A DNA stretch of 64,000 bases. Source: Xanthocytophaga agilis (GTDB taxonomy: Bacteria > Bacteroidota > Bacteroidia > Cytophagales > 172606-1). The translations under genes and the position numbers were made by a program. Positions within the stretch are counted from its first letter, which is position 1; the number at the start of each line of letters is the position of its first letter. The stretch covers positions 793,765 to 857,764 of the forward strand of contig NZ_JASJOU010000002.1 in NCBI RefSeq assembly GCF_030068605.1. The letters are read 5' to 3'. A model generated the notes under the pieces. It was given only the letters and a program-made list of their open reading frames with translations, had not been told where the DNA came from and made no database searches. Below, one piece after another: positions 36,955 to 45,696 of this stretch.

Positions 36955-38311
36955 GCGTACTTCTTTTATTTTGACGTTTTATTTTTTCGATTTTACTAAA
37001 CACAACATATACCAGCAGAGGTAGAAATCCTATTTTATAACGGGTCAAAGCTCCAAAGTTGGGGGAAGCAAAAGCCATTATTACAGCCAGCGTTATACTA
37101 TACCACCAAATACTTTGTATGATTAACTGATAGAGAACCGATTCCGGTTCTTTATTTTCTTTTTTCCAAGTCCAGAAAAGGGTTAAGAAGTACCCTATAC
37201 AGCCAAGCAATAATACACTATTTTCCAGACTCACACTCAAAACCAGACCAGTATGTGCCTGCCACGGCATAGGAGCAAACAAACCAGACCACAAAGCTAA
37301 CGGAAAATGCTGCAAAAAACTTGTAATAACAGGTTGCAAGCCTGAAAAAATAATAAAAGTGCCTGGACTGGAAGCTCGGACTGTGGCATCATGGTTTTGC
37401 ACAATGGATTCCAATAGAGATTGTCCTGTCAAAAAAGTATAGATTAAGGGCACCAGATTAAAGATTCCTGTAAAACACAGAAAGTAAATGCTCTTTCGAA
37501 TTCTGGAACTGGTTGTTTTCAAAGCAGAACAAATACACACTGTACTACCCAGGGCTAGAAGAGCAATCAGAAGTATAGCTGCATAATAGAACTTAATCTG
37601 CCACAAAACAAAGAATGAAATTCCAAACCAACATATATATTGTATCCGAAGGTTTTTTAGTAGTTCTTTCCATTTTAGATTTCCAGAATCTGATGTGTAT
37701 AGAATATGTAAGACAACTCCCACGATACAACAGATACAAACTACTGCAAGGAATTCTTTTAATACCCCACTACTCCAGAATACAACAGAGGGAAACAAAA
37801 AGAAAGCAATACAGGCACTCAGCCGGGTATCCGGAAAATAACGAACCAATTGGTTAGCCAGCTTCCATAATCCATAAAAGCTCAACAGCGAACAATAGAT
37901 TCCGGTAATCCAATAATTGCGAAACGTGAAAAGAATTATCAGACTTATAAGTTTCGACATAAAAAAGGCTCTTGGCTGCTCTATGGCTAAATCCAGAAAC
38001 ACATAATGTTGTGTAAATGCAGTATTTTTGAGGAACAACACACGCACATAGTCCAAAGGGCTTTGAAAGGCAAGCTTATTTAGCAAAATTGATTCCTCAA
38101 ACAGCACCCACGTATCTCCCTGATAAGGATAGTAGTAAAGATAAAGAAGTCCTAACCCACATCCTGCTAGTAACTTTATACATACAGCAGGCCAGAACCA
38201 TTGTTTCAAAGGTGCATCTACCTGATATTTATACCACTGAATGAGCAAATAGGCTACCAATGGCAGATGGATCAGAAAAGGGATCAGTTGTTTAATTATG
38301 ATAAATGACAA
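36941..38311 (-). CDS. Polytopic membrane protein, function unknown
   Basis: A 456-aa protein with about ten hydrophobic segments and a loop YYYPYQGDTWVLFEESILLN after the third. The arrangement, with an early extracytoplasmic loop containing an acidic residue, recalls glycan polymerases and GT-C-type glycosyltransferases, but I do not recognise a family motif. The stop overlaps rimM by 14 nt, so it may be in the rimM-trmD transcript. The start at 38311 is the first ATG; it diverges from rlmN. Confidence 0.7.
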   Translation of the reverse strand: MSFIIIKQLIPFLIHLPLVAYLLIQWYKYQVDAPLKQWFWPAVCIKLLAGCGLGLLYLYYYPYQGDTWVLFEESILLNKLAFQSPLDYVRVLFLKNTAFTQHYVFLDLAIEQPRAFFMSKLISLIILFTFRNYWITGIYCSLLSFYGLWKLANQLVRYFPDTRLSACIAFFLFPSVVFWSSGVLKEFLAVVCICCIVGVVLHILYTSDSGNLKWKELLKNLRIQYICWFGISFFVLWQIKFYYAAILLIALLALGSTVCICSALKTTSSRIRKSIYFLCFTGIFNLVPLIYTFLTGQSLLESIVQNHDATVRASSPGTFIIFSGLQPVITSFLQHFPLALWSGLFAPMPWQAHTGLVLSVSLENSVLLLGCIGYFLTLFWTWKKENKEPESVLYQLIIQSIWWYSITLAVIMAFASPNFGALTRYKIGFLPLLVYVVFSKIEKIKRQNKRSTHANT

Positions 38312-38427
38312 GGGAATGAATTAATGTATAGGGTTTATTGTTGCTTTACAAGGAGTTAAAATTAGTATCCTCTTCACGGAAGGACAAATTCTTTGTAAAA
38401 GATTCTGCGTATAGACACAGAAAAGAA

Positions 38428-38458
38428 TTTACTTCCTGCAAATCTTGGTGTAATTTTG
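38428..38458 (+). promoter_or_regulatory. Likely promoter of rlmN, implying a very short leader
   Basis: TTTA, 19 nt, then TAATTTTG fits the Bacteroidota sigma-A pattern (TTTG, 19 nt, TAnnTTTG) with one mismatch. It ends 5 nt before ATG 38464, so the message would be almost leaderless. Confidence 0.6.
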
Positions 38459-38463
38459 CAAGT

Positions 38464-39543
38464 ATGGAAATAGAAACAGCAAAGCCTGTGGTACAGGTTG
38501 TGAAAAAAGATATTCGGAAACTGGCCTTGTCAGACATTAAAACTTTTCTGACTTCTCAGGGAGAGCAGGGATTTCGTGCCAAACAAATTTATGAATGGCT
38601 ATGGAAGAAGTCTGCTACCCGTTTTGATCAGATGACAAACTTGTCTGTACCCTTGCGCAATTTGCTTAATGAGCATTTTGTAATCAATTCTATTTCTGTT
38701 GATAAAAAACAGGTTAGCAGTGATCAGACTATCAAATCAGCATTTCGCCTGTATGATAGTCATCTGGTTGAAGGGGTACTGATCCCAGCAGATGATCGTA
38801 TGACAGCCTGTGTGTCCAGCCAGGTGGGTTGTTCACTGACCTGCAAGTTTTGCGCTACTGGCTATATGGATCGCAAACGAAATCTGGATGCAGCGGAAAT
38901 TTATGATCAGGTAGTAGCCATACGCAATCAGGCAGAAGAACATTACCAGACTCCACTGACCAATATTGTGTATATGGGTATGGGTGAACCGCTGCTCAAT
39001 TATGCCAATGTGATGGAATCTATTGAAAGAATCACATCTCCGGATGGATTAAACATGTCACCCAAGCGCATCACTGTTTCCACAGCAGGTATTGCGAAAA
39101 TGATTAAGAAACTGGGCGATGACGAAGTAAAATTCCGTCTGGCATTGTCACTACATGCAGCCAATGATGTCAAGCGCGACCAGATTATGCCTATCAATGA
39201 AAGTAATACACTGGAGGCACTAAAAGAAGCCCTGATGTACTTTTATAAAAAGACGGGAACCCGCGTAACCTATGAATACATTGTATTCCATAACTTCAAT
39301 GATTCACTTCAGGACGCCAGAGAATTATACGAATTTACCAAACACACCCCTTGCAAGGTAAATATCATTGAATATAACCCTATTGCAGAAGCTAACTATG
39401 TGAATGCGGAAGGTGATAAGATTGCTCAGTTTGGTAAGTTCTTAGAAGATAAAGGTGTAGTGGTTAATATTCGTCGGAGTCGTGGCAAAGACATTGATGC
39501 GGCCTGTGGTCAATTAGCAGGGAAGGATAAGCAGGTAGCTTAG
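38464..39543 (+). CDS. rlmN: Dual-specificity 23S rRNA A2503 / tRNA A37 C2-methyltransferase
   Basis: A 359-aa radical SAM enzyme. The iron-sulphur motif CSLTCKFC (C-x3-C-x2-C) is near residue 120, followed by ATGYMDRKRNL. MGMGEPLLNY, GIAKMIKKL, LALSLHAAND and the C-terminal catalytic Cys in DAACGQL are present. The long upstream frame from 38338 is not family-like; ATG 38464 matches RlmN starts. It methylates A2503 of 23S rRNA and A37 of some tRNAs. Confidence 0.97.
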   Translation: MEIETAKPVVQVVKKDIRKLALSDIKTFLTSQGEQGFRAKQIYEWLWKKSATRFDQMTNLSVPLRNLLNEHFVINSISVDKKQVSSDQTIKSAFRLYDSHLVEGVLIPADDRMTACVSSQVGCSLTCKFCATGYMDRKRNLDAAEIYDQVVAIRNQAEEHYQTPLTNIVYMGMGEPLLNYANVMESIERITSPDGLNMSPKRITVSTAGIAKMIKKLGDDEVKFRLALSLHAANDVKRDQIMPINESNTLEALKEALMYFYKKTGTRVTYEYIVFHNFNDSLQDARELYEFTKHTPCKVNIIEYNPIAEANYVNAEGDKIAQFGKFLEDKGVVVNIRRSRGKDIDAACGQLAGKDKQVA

Positions 39544-39796
39544 TCGATAATCCAGATTGTAATGTGTTTGTTTATTATCCTTTTCTTTTAATGGCTTTTG
39601 ATTACTTCTTCCATCTTCTGTTATAAGTTTATAGCCCAGAACATTATTCTTCTTGTGACCTCGCATTGTTTTGCTTGTCAGAAAAAGTGCATAAAAGGAC
39701 ACCTAATACTCTTTGGAATAGAATAACACAAAGAACTTTAGGTGCTGTCAACTTAAGAAAATACCCGGAAATACCTTCATTGAAAGAAACACTCCT

Positions 39797-39907
39797 CTGT
39801 CCTTCTGGAAGAATCTTGTGGCAAGGTTAGCGGCCTTTACTTTTGGAGTGTTTTCTTTTCTAAACAAGCATGGCTCTATTTGTCAAAAGTTTCTTTCAGA
39901 AGGACAG
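39797..39907 (+). repeat. Family-2 dispersed repeat, copy 2
   Basis: A 111-bp element bounded by perfect 11-bp inverted repeats CTGTCCTTCTG and CAGAAGGACAG. The right 34 nt (39874-39907) are identical in reverse complement to 14509-14542. Flanks of the 39544-39945 gap hold no gene I can support. Confidence 0.82.
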
Positions 39908-39945
39908 CAAAGGGAGGAAAACACCTGAAAGAAGCATAAGCTACT

Positions 39946-40884
39946 TTATCCTCCACTTAGAATAACCCAAAGAGATATAACTGAGATTACCAGCCATAGA
40001 ATTATACCTAGCGTCAGTGGCTTCCAACCAATTTGTTTCATATCCTGTAAGGATATTCCTGCTCCAATCAGAAATAAGGCGGCAGTTAAACCAGCTTTGG
40101 CAGTTGAGGTTATAGTATGACTATATGAATGTATTTGAGGCAAATAACTATTTAGTAACATCATTCCTATAAACCCTCCAATAAACCAAGGTATTGTAAT
40201 CTTCTTTTCTTTATTGTGAAATACCAAGCTACTAATCAGGGCAACAGGTACAATCCACAAAGCTCTGGCTAGTTTTACAGTTGTGGCAACCTGTAAGGCT
40301 TCTGTTCCGAAGTTACTGGCTGCACCTACCACTGAACTGGTATCATGAATGGCAATAGCTGCCCATAAACCAAACTGGTGTTGTGACATATGTAACGTAT
40401 GACCAACTATCGGGAATAACACCAATGCTACTGCATTAAGCAGAAAGACAGTACCCAAAGCAACTGAAACTTCTCTCTCGGATGCATTGACCACAGGTGC
40501 AATAGCTGCAATCGCACTCCCACCACAGATAGCAGTACCTGAAGCAACCAGATGGGATGTCTTACGGGTCAGATGCAAAGCTGTTCCAAGTACTAATCCC
40601 AGCACAAGTGTCAAGATTATAGAGAATAGGGTTAGTCCCAAGCCTTCATGGGTATTTTCAATAACAGAAGACACATTTACTCCTAAGCCCAGTCCCACAA
40701 CTGAGAGTTTAAGCAAGCTCTGTGACCAGGAATGAGTATAACGAGCAAAAGGATTTCCAAAGAAATGAGTTAACAGAAACCCTGTACACAAAGCAACCGG
40801 AGGGGTGACTACAGGTAATAGACAACATCCAAAAAGAACAAAAAACAGAAACTTGCGATAAGGATCAAAAAGATGACTAATCAT
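39946..40884 (-). CDS. YeiH-family putative sulfate exporter
   Basis: A 312-aa membrane protein with nine or ten helices. UPF0324/YeiH features include FARYTHSWSQSLLKLSVVGLGL, AICGGSAIAAIAPV, SVALGTVFLLNAVAL, HDTSSVVGAA, and the C-terminal LIGAGISLQDMKQIGW. The family is annotated as putative sulfate exporter, although direct evidence is thin. A TAGGTTTG -10-like box (plus coordinates 40910-40917) lies 26 nt upstream of the start on the minus strand. Confidence 0.9.
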   Translation of the reverse strand: MISHLFDPYRKFLFFVLFGCCLLPVVTPPVALCTGFLLTHFFGNPFARYTHSWSQSLLKLSVVGLGLGVNVSSVIENTHEGLGLTLFSIILTLVLGLVLGTALHLTRKTSHLVASGTAICGGSAIAAIAPVVNASEREVSVALGTVFLLNAVALVLFPIVGHTLHMSQHQFGLWAAIAIHDTSSVVGAASNFGTEALQVATTVKLARALWIVPVALISSLVFHNKEKKITIPWFIGGFIGMMLLNSYLPQIHSYSHTITSTAKAGLTAALFLIGAGISLQDMKQIGWKPLTLGIILWLVISVISLWVILSGG

Positions 40885-41140
40885 ATTGTAATAGACTTGA
40901 TTTGTTGTACAAACCTAGTTTATTACCTGACGTCCGGCCAATCACAATGTCTTATCCACTATTACTTTTGGTTATGGCAAAACGTTATATCATCAATCTT
41001 TCTTGTCAGCAAGGCATACTCTTTTAGAGCTGTAGAATAAATTATGTTGACGCAATAAAACAAATTGATAGGGAAACCTCGTTATAATACATATATTTAT
41101 AGGCTCAGAATCCGTACAGAGAGAAAAGTATTAACTTCGA

Positions 41141-41644
41141 ATGAAAACAAACAAATTTTTGCGCATTTGCATCATTGTATTGCTGGTAGTGATTAATGTT
41201 GGCTGTGATCAGGTTTCCAAATCCATTGTGAGAAAGAATATTGATGCGTATGAACATATTGAACTGATCGATGATAATCTGATTCTTACTAAAGTTGAAA
41301 ATACAGGAGCATTTCTAAGTGCAGGTGGTACATTACCCGAACCCATCCGCAATGTATTGCTATCACTAGTACCGGCATTGGTTCTGGCGGGAGCTTTAAG
41401 CTATGCTTTTTTTAATCAATCTCTTAAGACCAGTACCTTAATCGGTCTTTGTTTTATCATTGGTGGTGGCATAGGCAATGTATTTGATCGTATCAAGTAC
41501 GGTTCTGTCACTGACTTTCTGCATATTCAGTTGGGTTGGTTTGAAACAGGTATCTTCAACATGGCAGATGTATCCATTATGATTGGGTTTGGTTTGTTGT
41601 TATTGCAATACTTCCGAAAATCAGAGATCCCACAGGAGAATTAA
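41141..41644 (+). CDS. lspA: Lipoprotein signal peptidase (signal peptidase II)
   Basis: A 167-aa membrane aspartic protease with four helices. The catalytic Asp residues lie in GGIGNVFDRIKYGSVTDFLH and FNMADVSI, and VENTGAFLSAGGTLP is the conserved periplasmic loop. It removes signal peptides from prolipoproteins such as the SusD-type, SurA-like and Tyr-rich lipoproteins here. The length is typical. Confidence 0.95.
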   Translation: MKTNKFLRICIIVLLVVINVGCDQVSKSIVRKNIDAYEHIELIDDNLILTKVENTGAFLSAGGTLPEPIRNVLLSLVPALVLAGALSYAFFNQSLKTSTLIGLCFIIGGGIGNVFDRIKYGSVTDFLHIQLGWFETGIFNMADVSIMIGFGLLLLQYFRKSEIPQEN

Positions 41645-41693
41645 TCAAAGCAATTTTCTTTACTGTTATATACTCACTCCTATATTCATACAA

Positions 41694-41742
41694 CTATAGG
41701 AATAAATGTATTTTACTTTTTTCCTATAGGCATATTTTTTTT
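41694..41742 (+). terminator. Probable terminator after lspA
   Basis: A 9-bp stem (CTATAGGAA with TTCCTATAG) with an 18-nt loop, then CATATTTTTTTT. Confidence 0.55.
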
Positions 41743-41779
41743 ACATATTCTGGTAGCATAATCTATTCTCACTACTCAA

Positions 41780-42859
41780 ATGCCAGCTACTAAAGAATAT
41801 CCCTTCTATCTGAAGACGACAGTTATCCTTTTCGGAATCATCCTTTTTTCCTATATCCTGTTTACTATTCGGGATATACTTATTCCACTGGCATTTGCTG
41901 TGGTTATATCTATTTTGCTCAATCCGGTATATATCCGGTTTCGCCGATGGAAAACACCACCTGTTGTAGCCATTACCCTGACTTTACTCCTTGCCATACT
42001 GGTGTTGGGAGGTATTCTGTTCTTTTTGGGTACTCAACTCTCTCTCTTCAGTGATACCTTCCCTATGCTGAAACAAAAACTAATGCAGATCATTACAGAA
42101 TCTCAACACTGGCTACAGGAACGGTTTAATATCTCTGCAAAAAAACAGGCCGAATACCTGAACAAAGGTGTAGAGGGTGGAACTGCTATGGTTGGACATA
42201 CATTGGGAACAGCAATCGGTATGCTGGGTATATTTTTTCTGATTCCTGTGTATGTATTTCTGCTTCTCTACTACAAGTCTCTGATCTTGAATTTTATTTA
42301 TGAGGTATTTGCAGAAGAAAACTCCAACCATGTAGGAGAGATTCTGAATCAGACCAAAACAGCCATACAAAGCTATATGGTTGGCCTTATGCTGGAGATG
42401 GTTATAGTAGCTGTCATGAACTCCGTTGCCCTGCTCCTGTTAGGTGTCGACTATGCTATTTTACTAGGTGTAATAGGTGCAATACTCAATCTGATTCCAT
42501 ACATCGGTGGTATTATTGCCATTGCGTTGCCAGTTCTGATGGCTACTGTAACTAAAGATGGGTATACTACCCAGCTGGGTATACTGGCAGCTTATGCATT
42601 GATTCAATTTATTGACAATAACATTCTGGTTCCACGTATTGTATCCTCCAAAGTAGAAATTAATGCACTAGTTTCAATCATTGTCGTTTTGTTAGGTGGA
42701 GCAGTATGGGGAGTGTCCGGTATGTTTCTTTCTATTCCTCTGGTGGCGATTCTCAAAATCATTTTTGACCGGATTCCAGATCTCAAGCCTTGGGGTAAAT
42801 TGCTGGGAGATGACATTCCGAATAGACACAAAGGACAACTCTGGAAGCGAAAACGTTAG
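41780..42859 (+). CDS. AI-2E family transporter
   Basis: A 359-aa membrane protein with N-terminal and C-terminal helix clusters. Family features include ILIPLAFAVVISILLNPVY, LLLLYYKSLI, GLMLEMVIVAVMNSVALLLLGVDYAILLGVIGAILNLIPYIGGI and IDNNILVPRIVSSKVEINAL. The family contains AI-2 exporter TqsA and Na+/H+ antiporters, so the substrate is open. It stands alone after lspA. Confidence 0.92.
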   Translation: MPATKEYPFYLKTTVILFGIILFSYILFTIRDILIPLAFAVVISILLNPVYIRFRRWKTPPVVAITLTLLLAILVLGGILFFLGTQLSLFSDTFPMLKQKLMQIITESQHWLQERFNISAKKQAEYLNKGVEGGTAMVGHTLGTAIGMLGIFFLIPVYVFLLLYYKSLILNFIYEVFAEENSNHVGEILNQTKTAIQSYMVGLMLEMVIVAVMNSVALLLLGVDYAILLGVIGAILNLIPYIGGIIAIALPVLMATVTKDGYTTQLGILAAYALIQFIDNNILVPRIVSSKVEINALVSIIVVLLGGAVWGVSGMFLSIPLVAILKIIFDRIPDLKPWGKLLGDDIPNRHKGQLWKRKR

Positions 42860-42883
42860 ACATCCCATATAATTGTCATGTAT

Positions 42884-42908
42884 AAGTTTACAGTAAACTT
42901 GAGTTTTT
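42884..42908 (+). terminator. Probable terminator after the AI-2E gene
   Basis: A 7-bp stem (AAGTTTA with TAAACTT) and 3-nt loop, then GAGTTTTT. Confidence 0.5.
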
Positions 42909-42967
42909 AAAAGATCATCGTTTATTTGTATTGCTGATTACAGACTTATCACTTCAACCCACAATTC

Positions 42968-43951
42968 ATGCGCATTCCTTTCACCCAACTGGAAAAAGAG
43001 TTTAAAAGAGTATTACTCAAACTAGACTTTCCAGAAGAACGAGCAGCTTTCTGTGCACATATCTTTGCTTCCAACAGCCGTGATGGCGTGTATTCTCACG
43101 GACTAAACCGGTTTCCCACATTTGTGGAATTTGTGAAAGAAGGTCTGGTAAACCCCAGTGCAGAACCAGAAAGGATTCAACAATTTGGCGTAACGGAAAC
43201 CTGGAATGGTCATCGGGCACCAGGTATGTACAATGCCTCAATGGCAATGGATAGGGCTATTGCACTTGCTAAGGAATATGGTATTGGTTGTGTAGCTTTA
43301 CAAAATACCAGCCACTGGATGCGTGGGGGTACGTATGGATGGCAGGCAGCAGATGCCGGATGTGTTGGAATTTGCTTTACCAATGCATTGGCTAGTATGG
43401 CTGCCTGGGGTGGCATTGAACCGACATTGGGTAATAATCCATTGGTTATTGCGGTACCTCGTGAAGAAGGTCATATTGTACTGGATATGGCGATGTCTCA
43501 GTTTTCGTATGGCAAGATGCAAGAATATCAGCTGGACAATAAGCAACTTCCGTTTCCGGGCGGCTATGATGATGAGGGTAAACTAAGTTATGATCCGGCT
43601 GTTATACGCAAAAACAAACGGGGTCTGCCGATTGGGTTCTGGAAAGGAAGTGGACTGGCGATGATATTAGACATTTTGCTGGTAGCATTGAGTGGTGGAC
43701 GATCTACCGCAAAAATTACAGCAGATGGAAAAGAGTTTGGTGTATCTCAATGTTTTATTGCCATTCATCGTCCGGATTTGCATGCGAGCCTTATAGAAGA
43801 AGTCCTGAAATATGTCAAAAGTAGTACACCCGCAGACCCAACAAAACCAATTGCCTATCCGGGCGAAAATACACTGAAAACAAGAATACAAAGTGAACGG
43901 GAGGGGGTACTGGTTAATGAAGAAATGTGGGAGAAACTACAGAACATGTAA
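42968..43951 (+). CDS. dlgD: 2,3-diketo-L-gulonate reductase (YiaK-like)
   Basis: A 327-aa member of the malate/L-lactate dehydrogenase-like family. Motifs match YiaK closely: SRDGVYSHGLNRFPTFVE, GIGCVALQNTSHWMRGGTYGWQAADAG, LGNNPLVIAVP, and GLPIGFWKGSGLAMILD. YiaK reduces 2,3-diketo-L-gulonate with NADH in L-ascorbate or L-xylulose-type sugar-acid use. No other ascorbate pathway gene is near, so the in vivo substrate could be another keto-acid. The stop abuts the stop of the convergent TPR gene with no gap. Confidence 0.85.
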   Translation: MRIPFTQLEKEFKRVLLKLDFPEERAAFCAHIFASNSRDGVYSHGLNRFPTFVEFVKEGLVNPSAEPERIQQFGVTETWNGHRAPGMYNASMAMDRAIALAKEYGIGCVALQNTSHWMRGGTYGWQAADAGCVGICFTNALASMAAWGGIEPTLGNNPLVIAVPREEGHIVLDMAMSQFSYGKMQEYQLDNKQLPFPGGYDDEGKLSYDPAVIRKNKRGLPIGFWKGSGLAMILDILLVALSGGRSTAKITADGKEFGVSQCFIAIHRPDLHASLIEEVLKYVKSSTPADPTKPIAYPGENTLKTRIQSEREGVLVNEEMWEKLQNM

Positions 43952-45364
43952 CTACTCTTTTACATCAGATAAATCATGGCGGTCAAATCCGCCTTTTTCT
44001 TCTAAAAGTCTGGATATTTCACGAGTCAGCTTATCCAACTCTTCAGTAGATGTTACCAGATGGTCAATCAATTGATTAAAACCGGTTGAGTCATCTTCGA
44101 AAGGCATAATATTCAGCAAGCCCTGAAGACGACTCACATACAACCGCAATTTATGGGAATTGATAAAAGCATATTCCCGAAGTTGTTCATTCTGTTTTTG
44201 TAAATCCTGCGTTCTGCGAATGACCAGTTCTTCCAGGTTCTGATTTACAGAATAAAGAGTATCGTTCAACAGTTTAAGCTCTTTCTTCTGCTCTTCAATC
44301 TCCTCATTTCTCTTGCCTAGCAATTGGATCAATCGCTGATGTCGTTGTTTCTGATAATAAAACAAAATAGCTAACGAAGCAAGCAAGATGCTGATTAACC
44401 CAAAAATGGTAAGTTGCAGATGACGTTCCTTAGTTAAATGTGCAATGTGCTCTTCTTTTTGTGCTACCTCATATCGGGTTGAAATGTCGGCAATAGTTTG
44501 TGTTTGGTTATCTGAAAATAAAGTATCAGTGGCCTCTACCTGCAAACTACGATAATAAAAAGCCTGCTTATAATCATCAATTGCCGCATATAATTCAGAA
44601 AGAGTCAGAGAAGCTTCCTTGATTCGAATCCATTGTTTGTATTGTTGGGCAATCTGCAAACTTCGTAAAGAAAGGGCTATTGCTTTGTGGTATTCTTTCT
44701 TTCTCTGATAACAAATGGCGATATTATTGAGTGTTGTAGGAAACAACTCTGTTTTATTCAGCCTTTCTTTCTCTGCCAGCGCCTTTTCCAAATAGATAAG
44801 TGCATTGTCTGATTCATTGATCAACACATAAGAATAACCTATGTTGTTAAGCAACCGTATTATCTCCTCTGTATCATGTAGTGATTCACTTACTTCTAAA
44901 GCTTGCTGATAGGCATGTAAAGCCTGAGGGTATTCCTTTTTGTTAAAGTAAATGCCCCCCATACTATGAAGTGCATAGGCATACTCTTTAAAATAACTAA
45001 GTTTCTGAGCGAGATTGGCTGCTTTCTGATAACAAGCAATACTCTTATCAAACATACGTTGTTTTTCCAGTATACGGCCAATATTCATATTGCTCACCAT
45101 ACTACCTCTGGGGTATTGATTCACTTCAGACATAAGCAATGCCTGCTGGCTATATTCCATGGCTTTTGCATCATCAAAACTCAGATAGACTTTACCTATA
45201 TTGTTTAACACTTTGATATAGGTTGTATCACCTGCTCTACTAGTTTCCAGGACACTTCTGAGACTATCTATTTTCTTTTGAGGAGCACTTGCAGCATGGC
45301 GAGTCTGTGCCATAAGAGGCAGAATACCAAAAAGCCATACTATGTATAAAAAGAGTTTCTTCAT
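43952..45364 (-). CDS. TPR protein with transmembrane helix and HisKA-like segment, no ATPase domain
   Basis: A 470-aa protein from ATG 45364 (a start at 45385 is possible). The signal peptide is followed by about seven tetratricopeptide repeats (for example NNIGYSYVLINESDNALIYLEKAL), one membrane helix (LTIFGLISILLASLAILFYY), a coiled coil, and a segment YAFINSHKLRLYVSRLQG that resembles a histidine-kinase H-box, with His about 404. The usual Pro after HKLR is Tyr. The protein ends about 60 residues later with no HATPase domain. It could accept or relay signals with a partner, or be a pseudokinase; the role is inferred. The 330-nt gap upstream (45365-45696) holds no gene or clear motif. Confidence 0.85.
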   Translation of the reverse strand: MKKLFLYIVWLFGILPLMAQTRHAASAPQKKIDSLRSVLETSRAGDTTYIKVLNNIGKVYLSFDDAKAMEYSQQALLMSEVNQYPRGSMVSNMNIGRILEKQRMFDKSIACYQKAANLAQKLSYFKEYAYALHSMGGIYFNKKEYPQALHAYQQALEVSESLHDTEEIIRLLNNIGYSYVLINESDNALIYLEKALAEKERLNKTELFPTTLNNIAICYQRKKEYHKAIALSLRSLQIAQQYKQWIRIKEASLTLSELYAAIDDYKQAFYYRSLQVEATDTLFSDNQTQTIADISTRYEVAQKEEHIAHLTKERHLQLTIFGLISILLASLAILFYYQKQRHQRLIQLLGKRNEEIEEQKKELKLLNDTLYSVNQNLEELVIRRTQDLQKQNEQLREYAFINSHKLRLYVSRLQGLLNIMPFEDDSTGFNQLIDHLVTSTEELDKLTREISRLLEEKGGFDRHDLSDVKE

Positions 45365-45696
45365 CTTCCCGATATCAGGATTCATTCTGAGGATATCAGA
45401 GGAATTTTGCTACTATTACCTATTTTTCTTAACCGTAGTTGCCAGAATACAAAAAACTAAATGGTAAAAAGGGACTAATTTTCCATATTAACAAGAAACG
45501 TCCATTTTTTTCAAACACGCCCGTATAGAGACATTTTACTATCTCATATCAGAAACTCGTTTTCAGTTAATTAGCTTACTCTATTAAATAACTAGACTTT
45601 AGTTAGTAGGAAGAAAGAATCCTGTTCCAAAACGTTGGGCTTCCGTATATTTTTCTCTATTTTGCTTCCTTCCCTACCACAATCAAACCTTATCCA

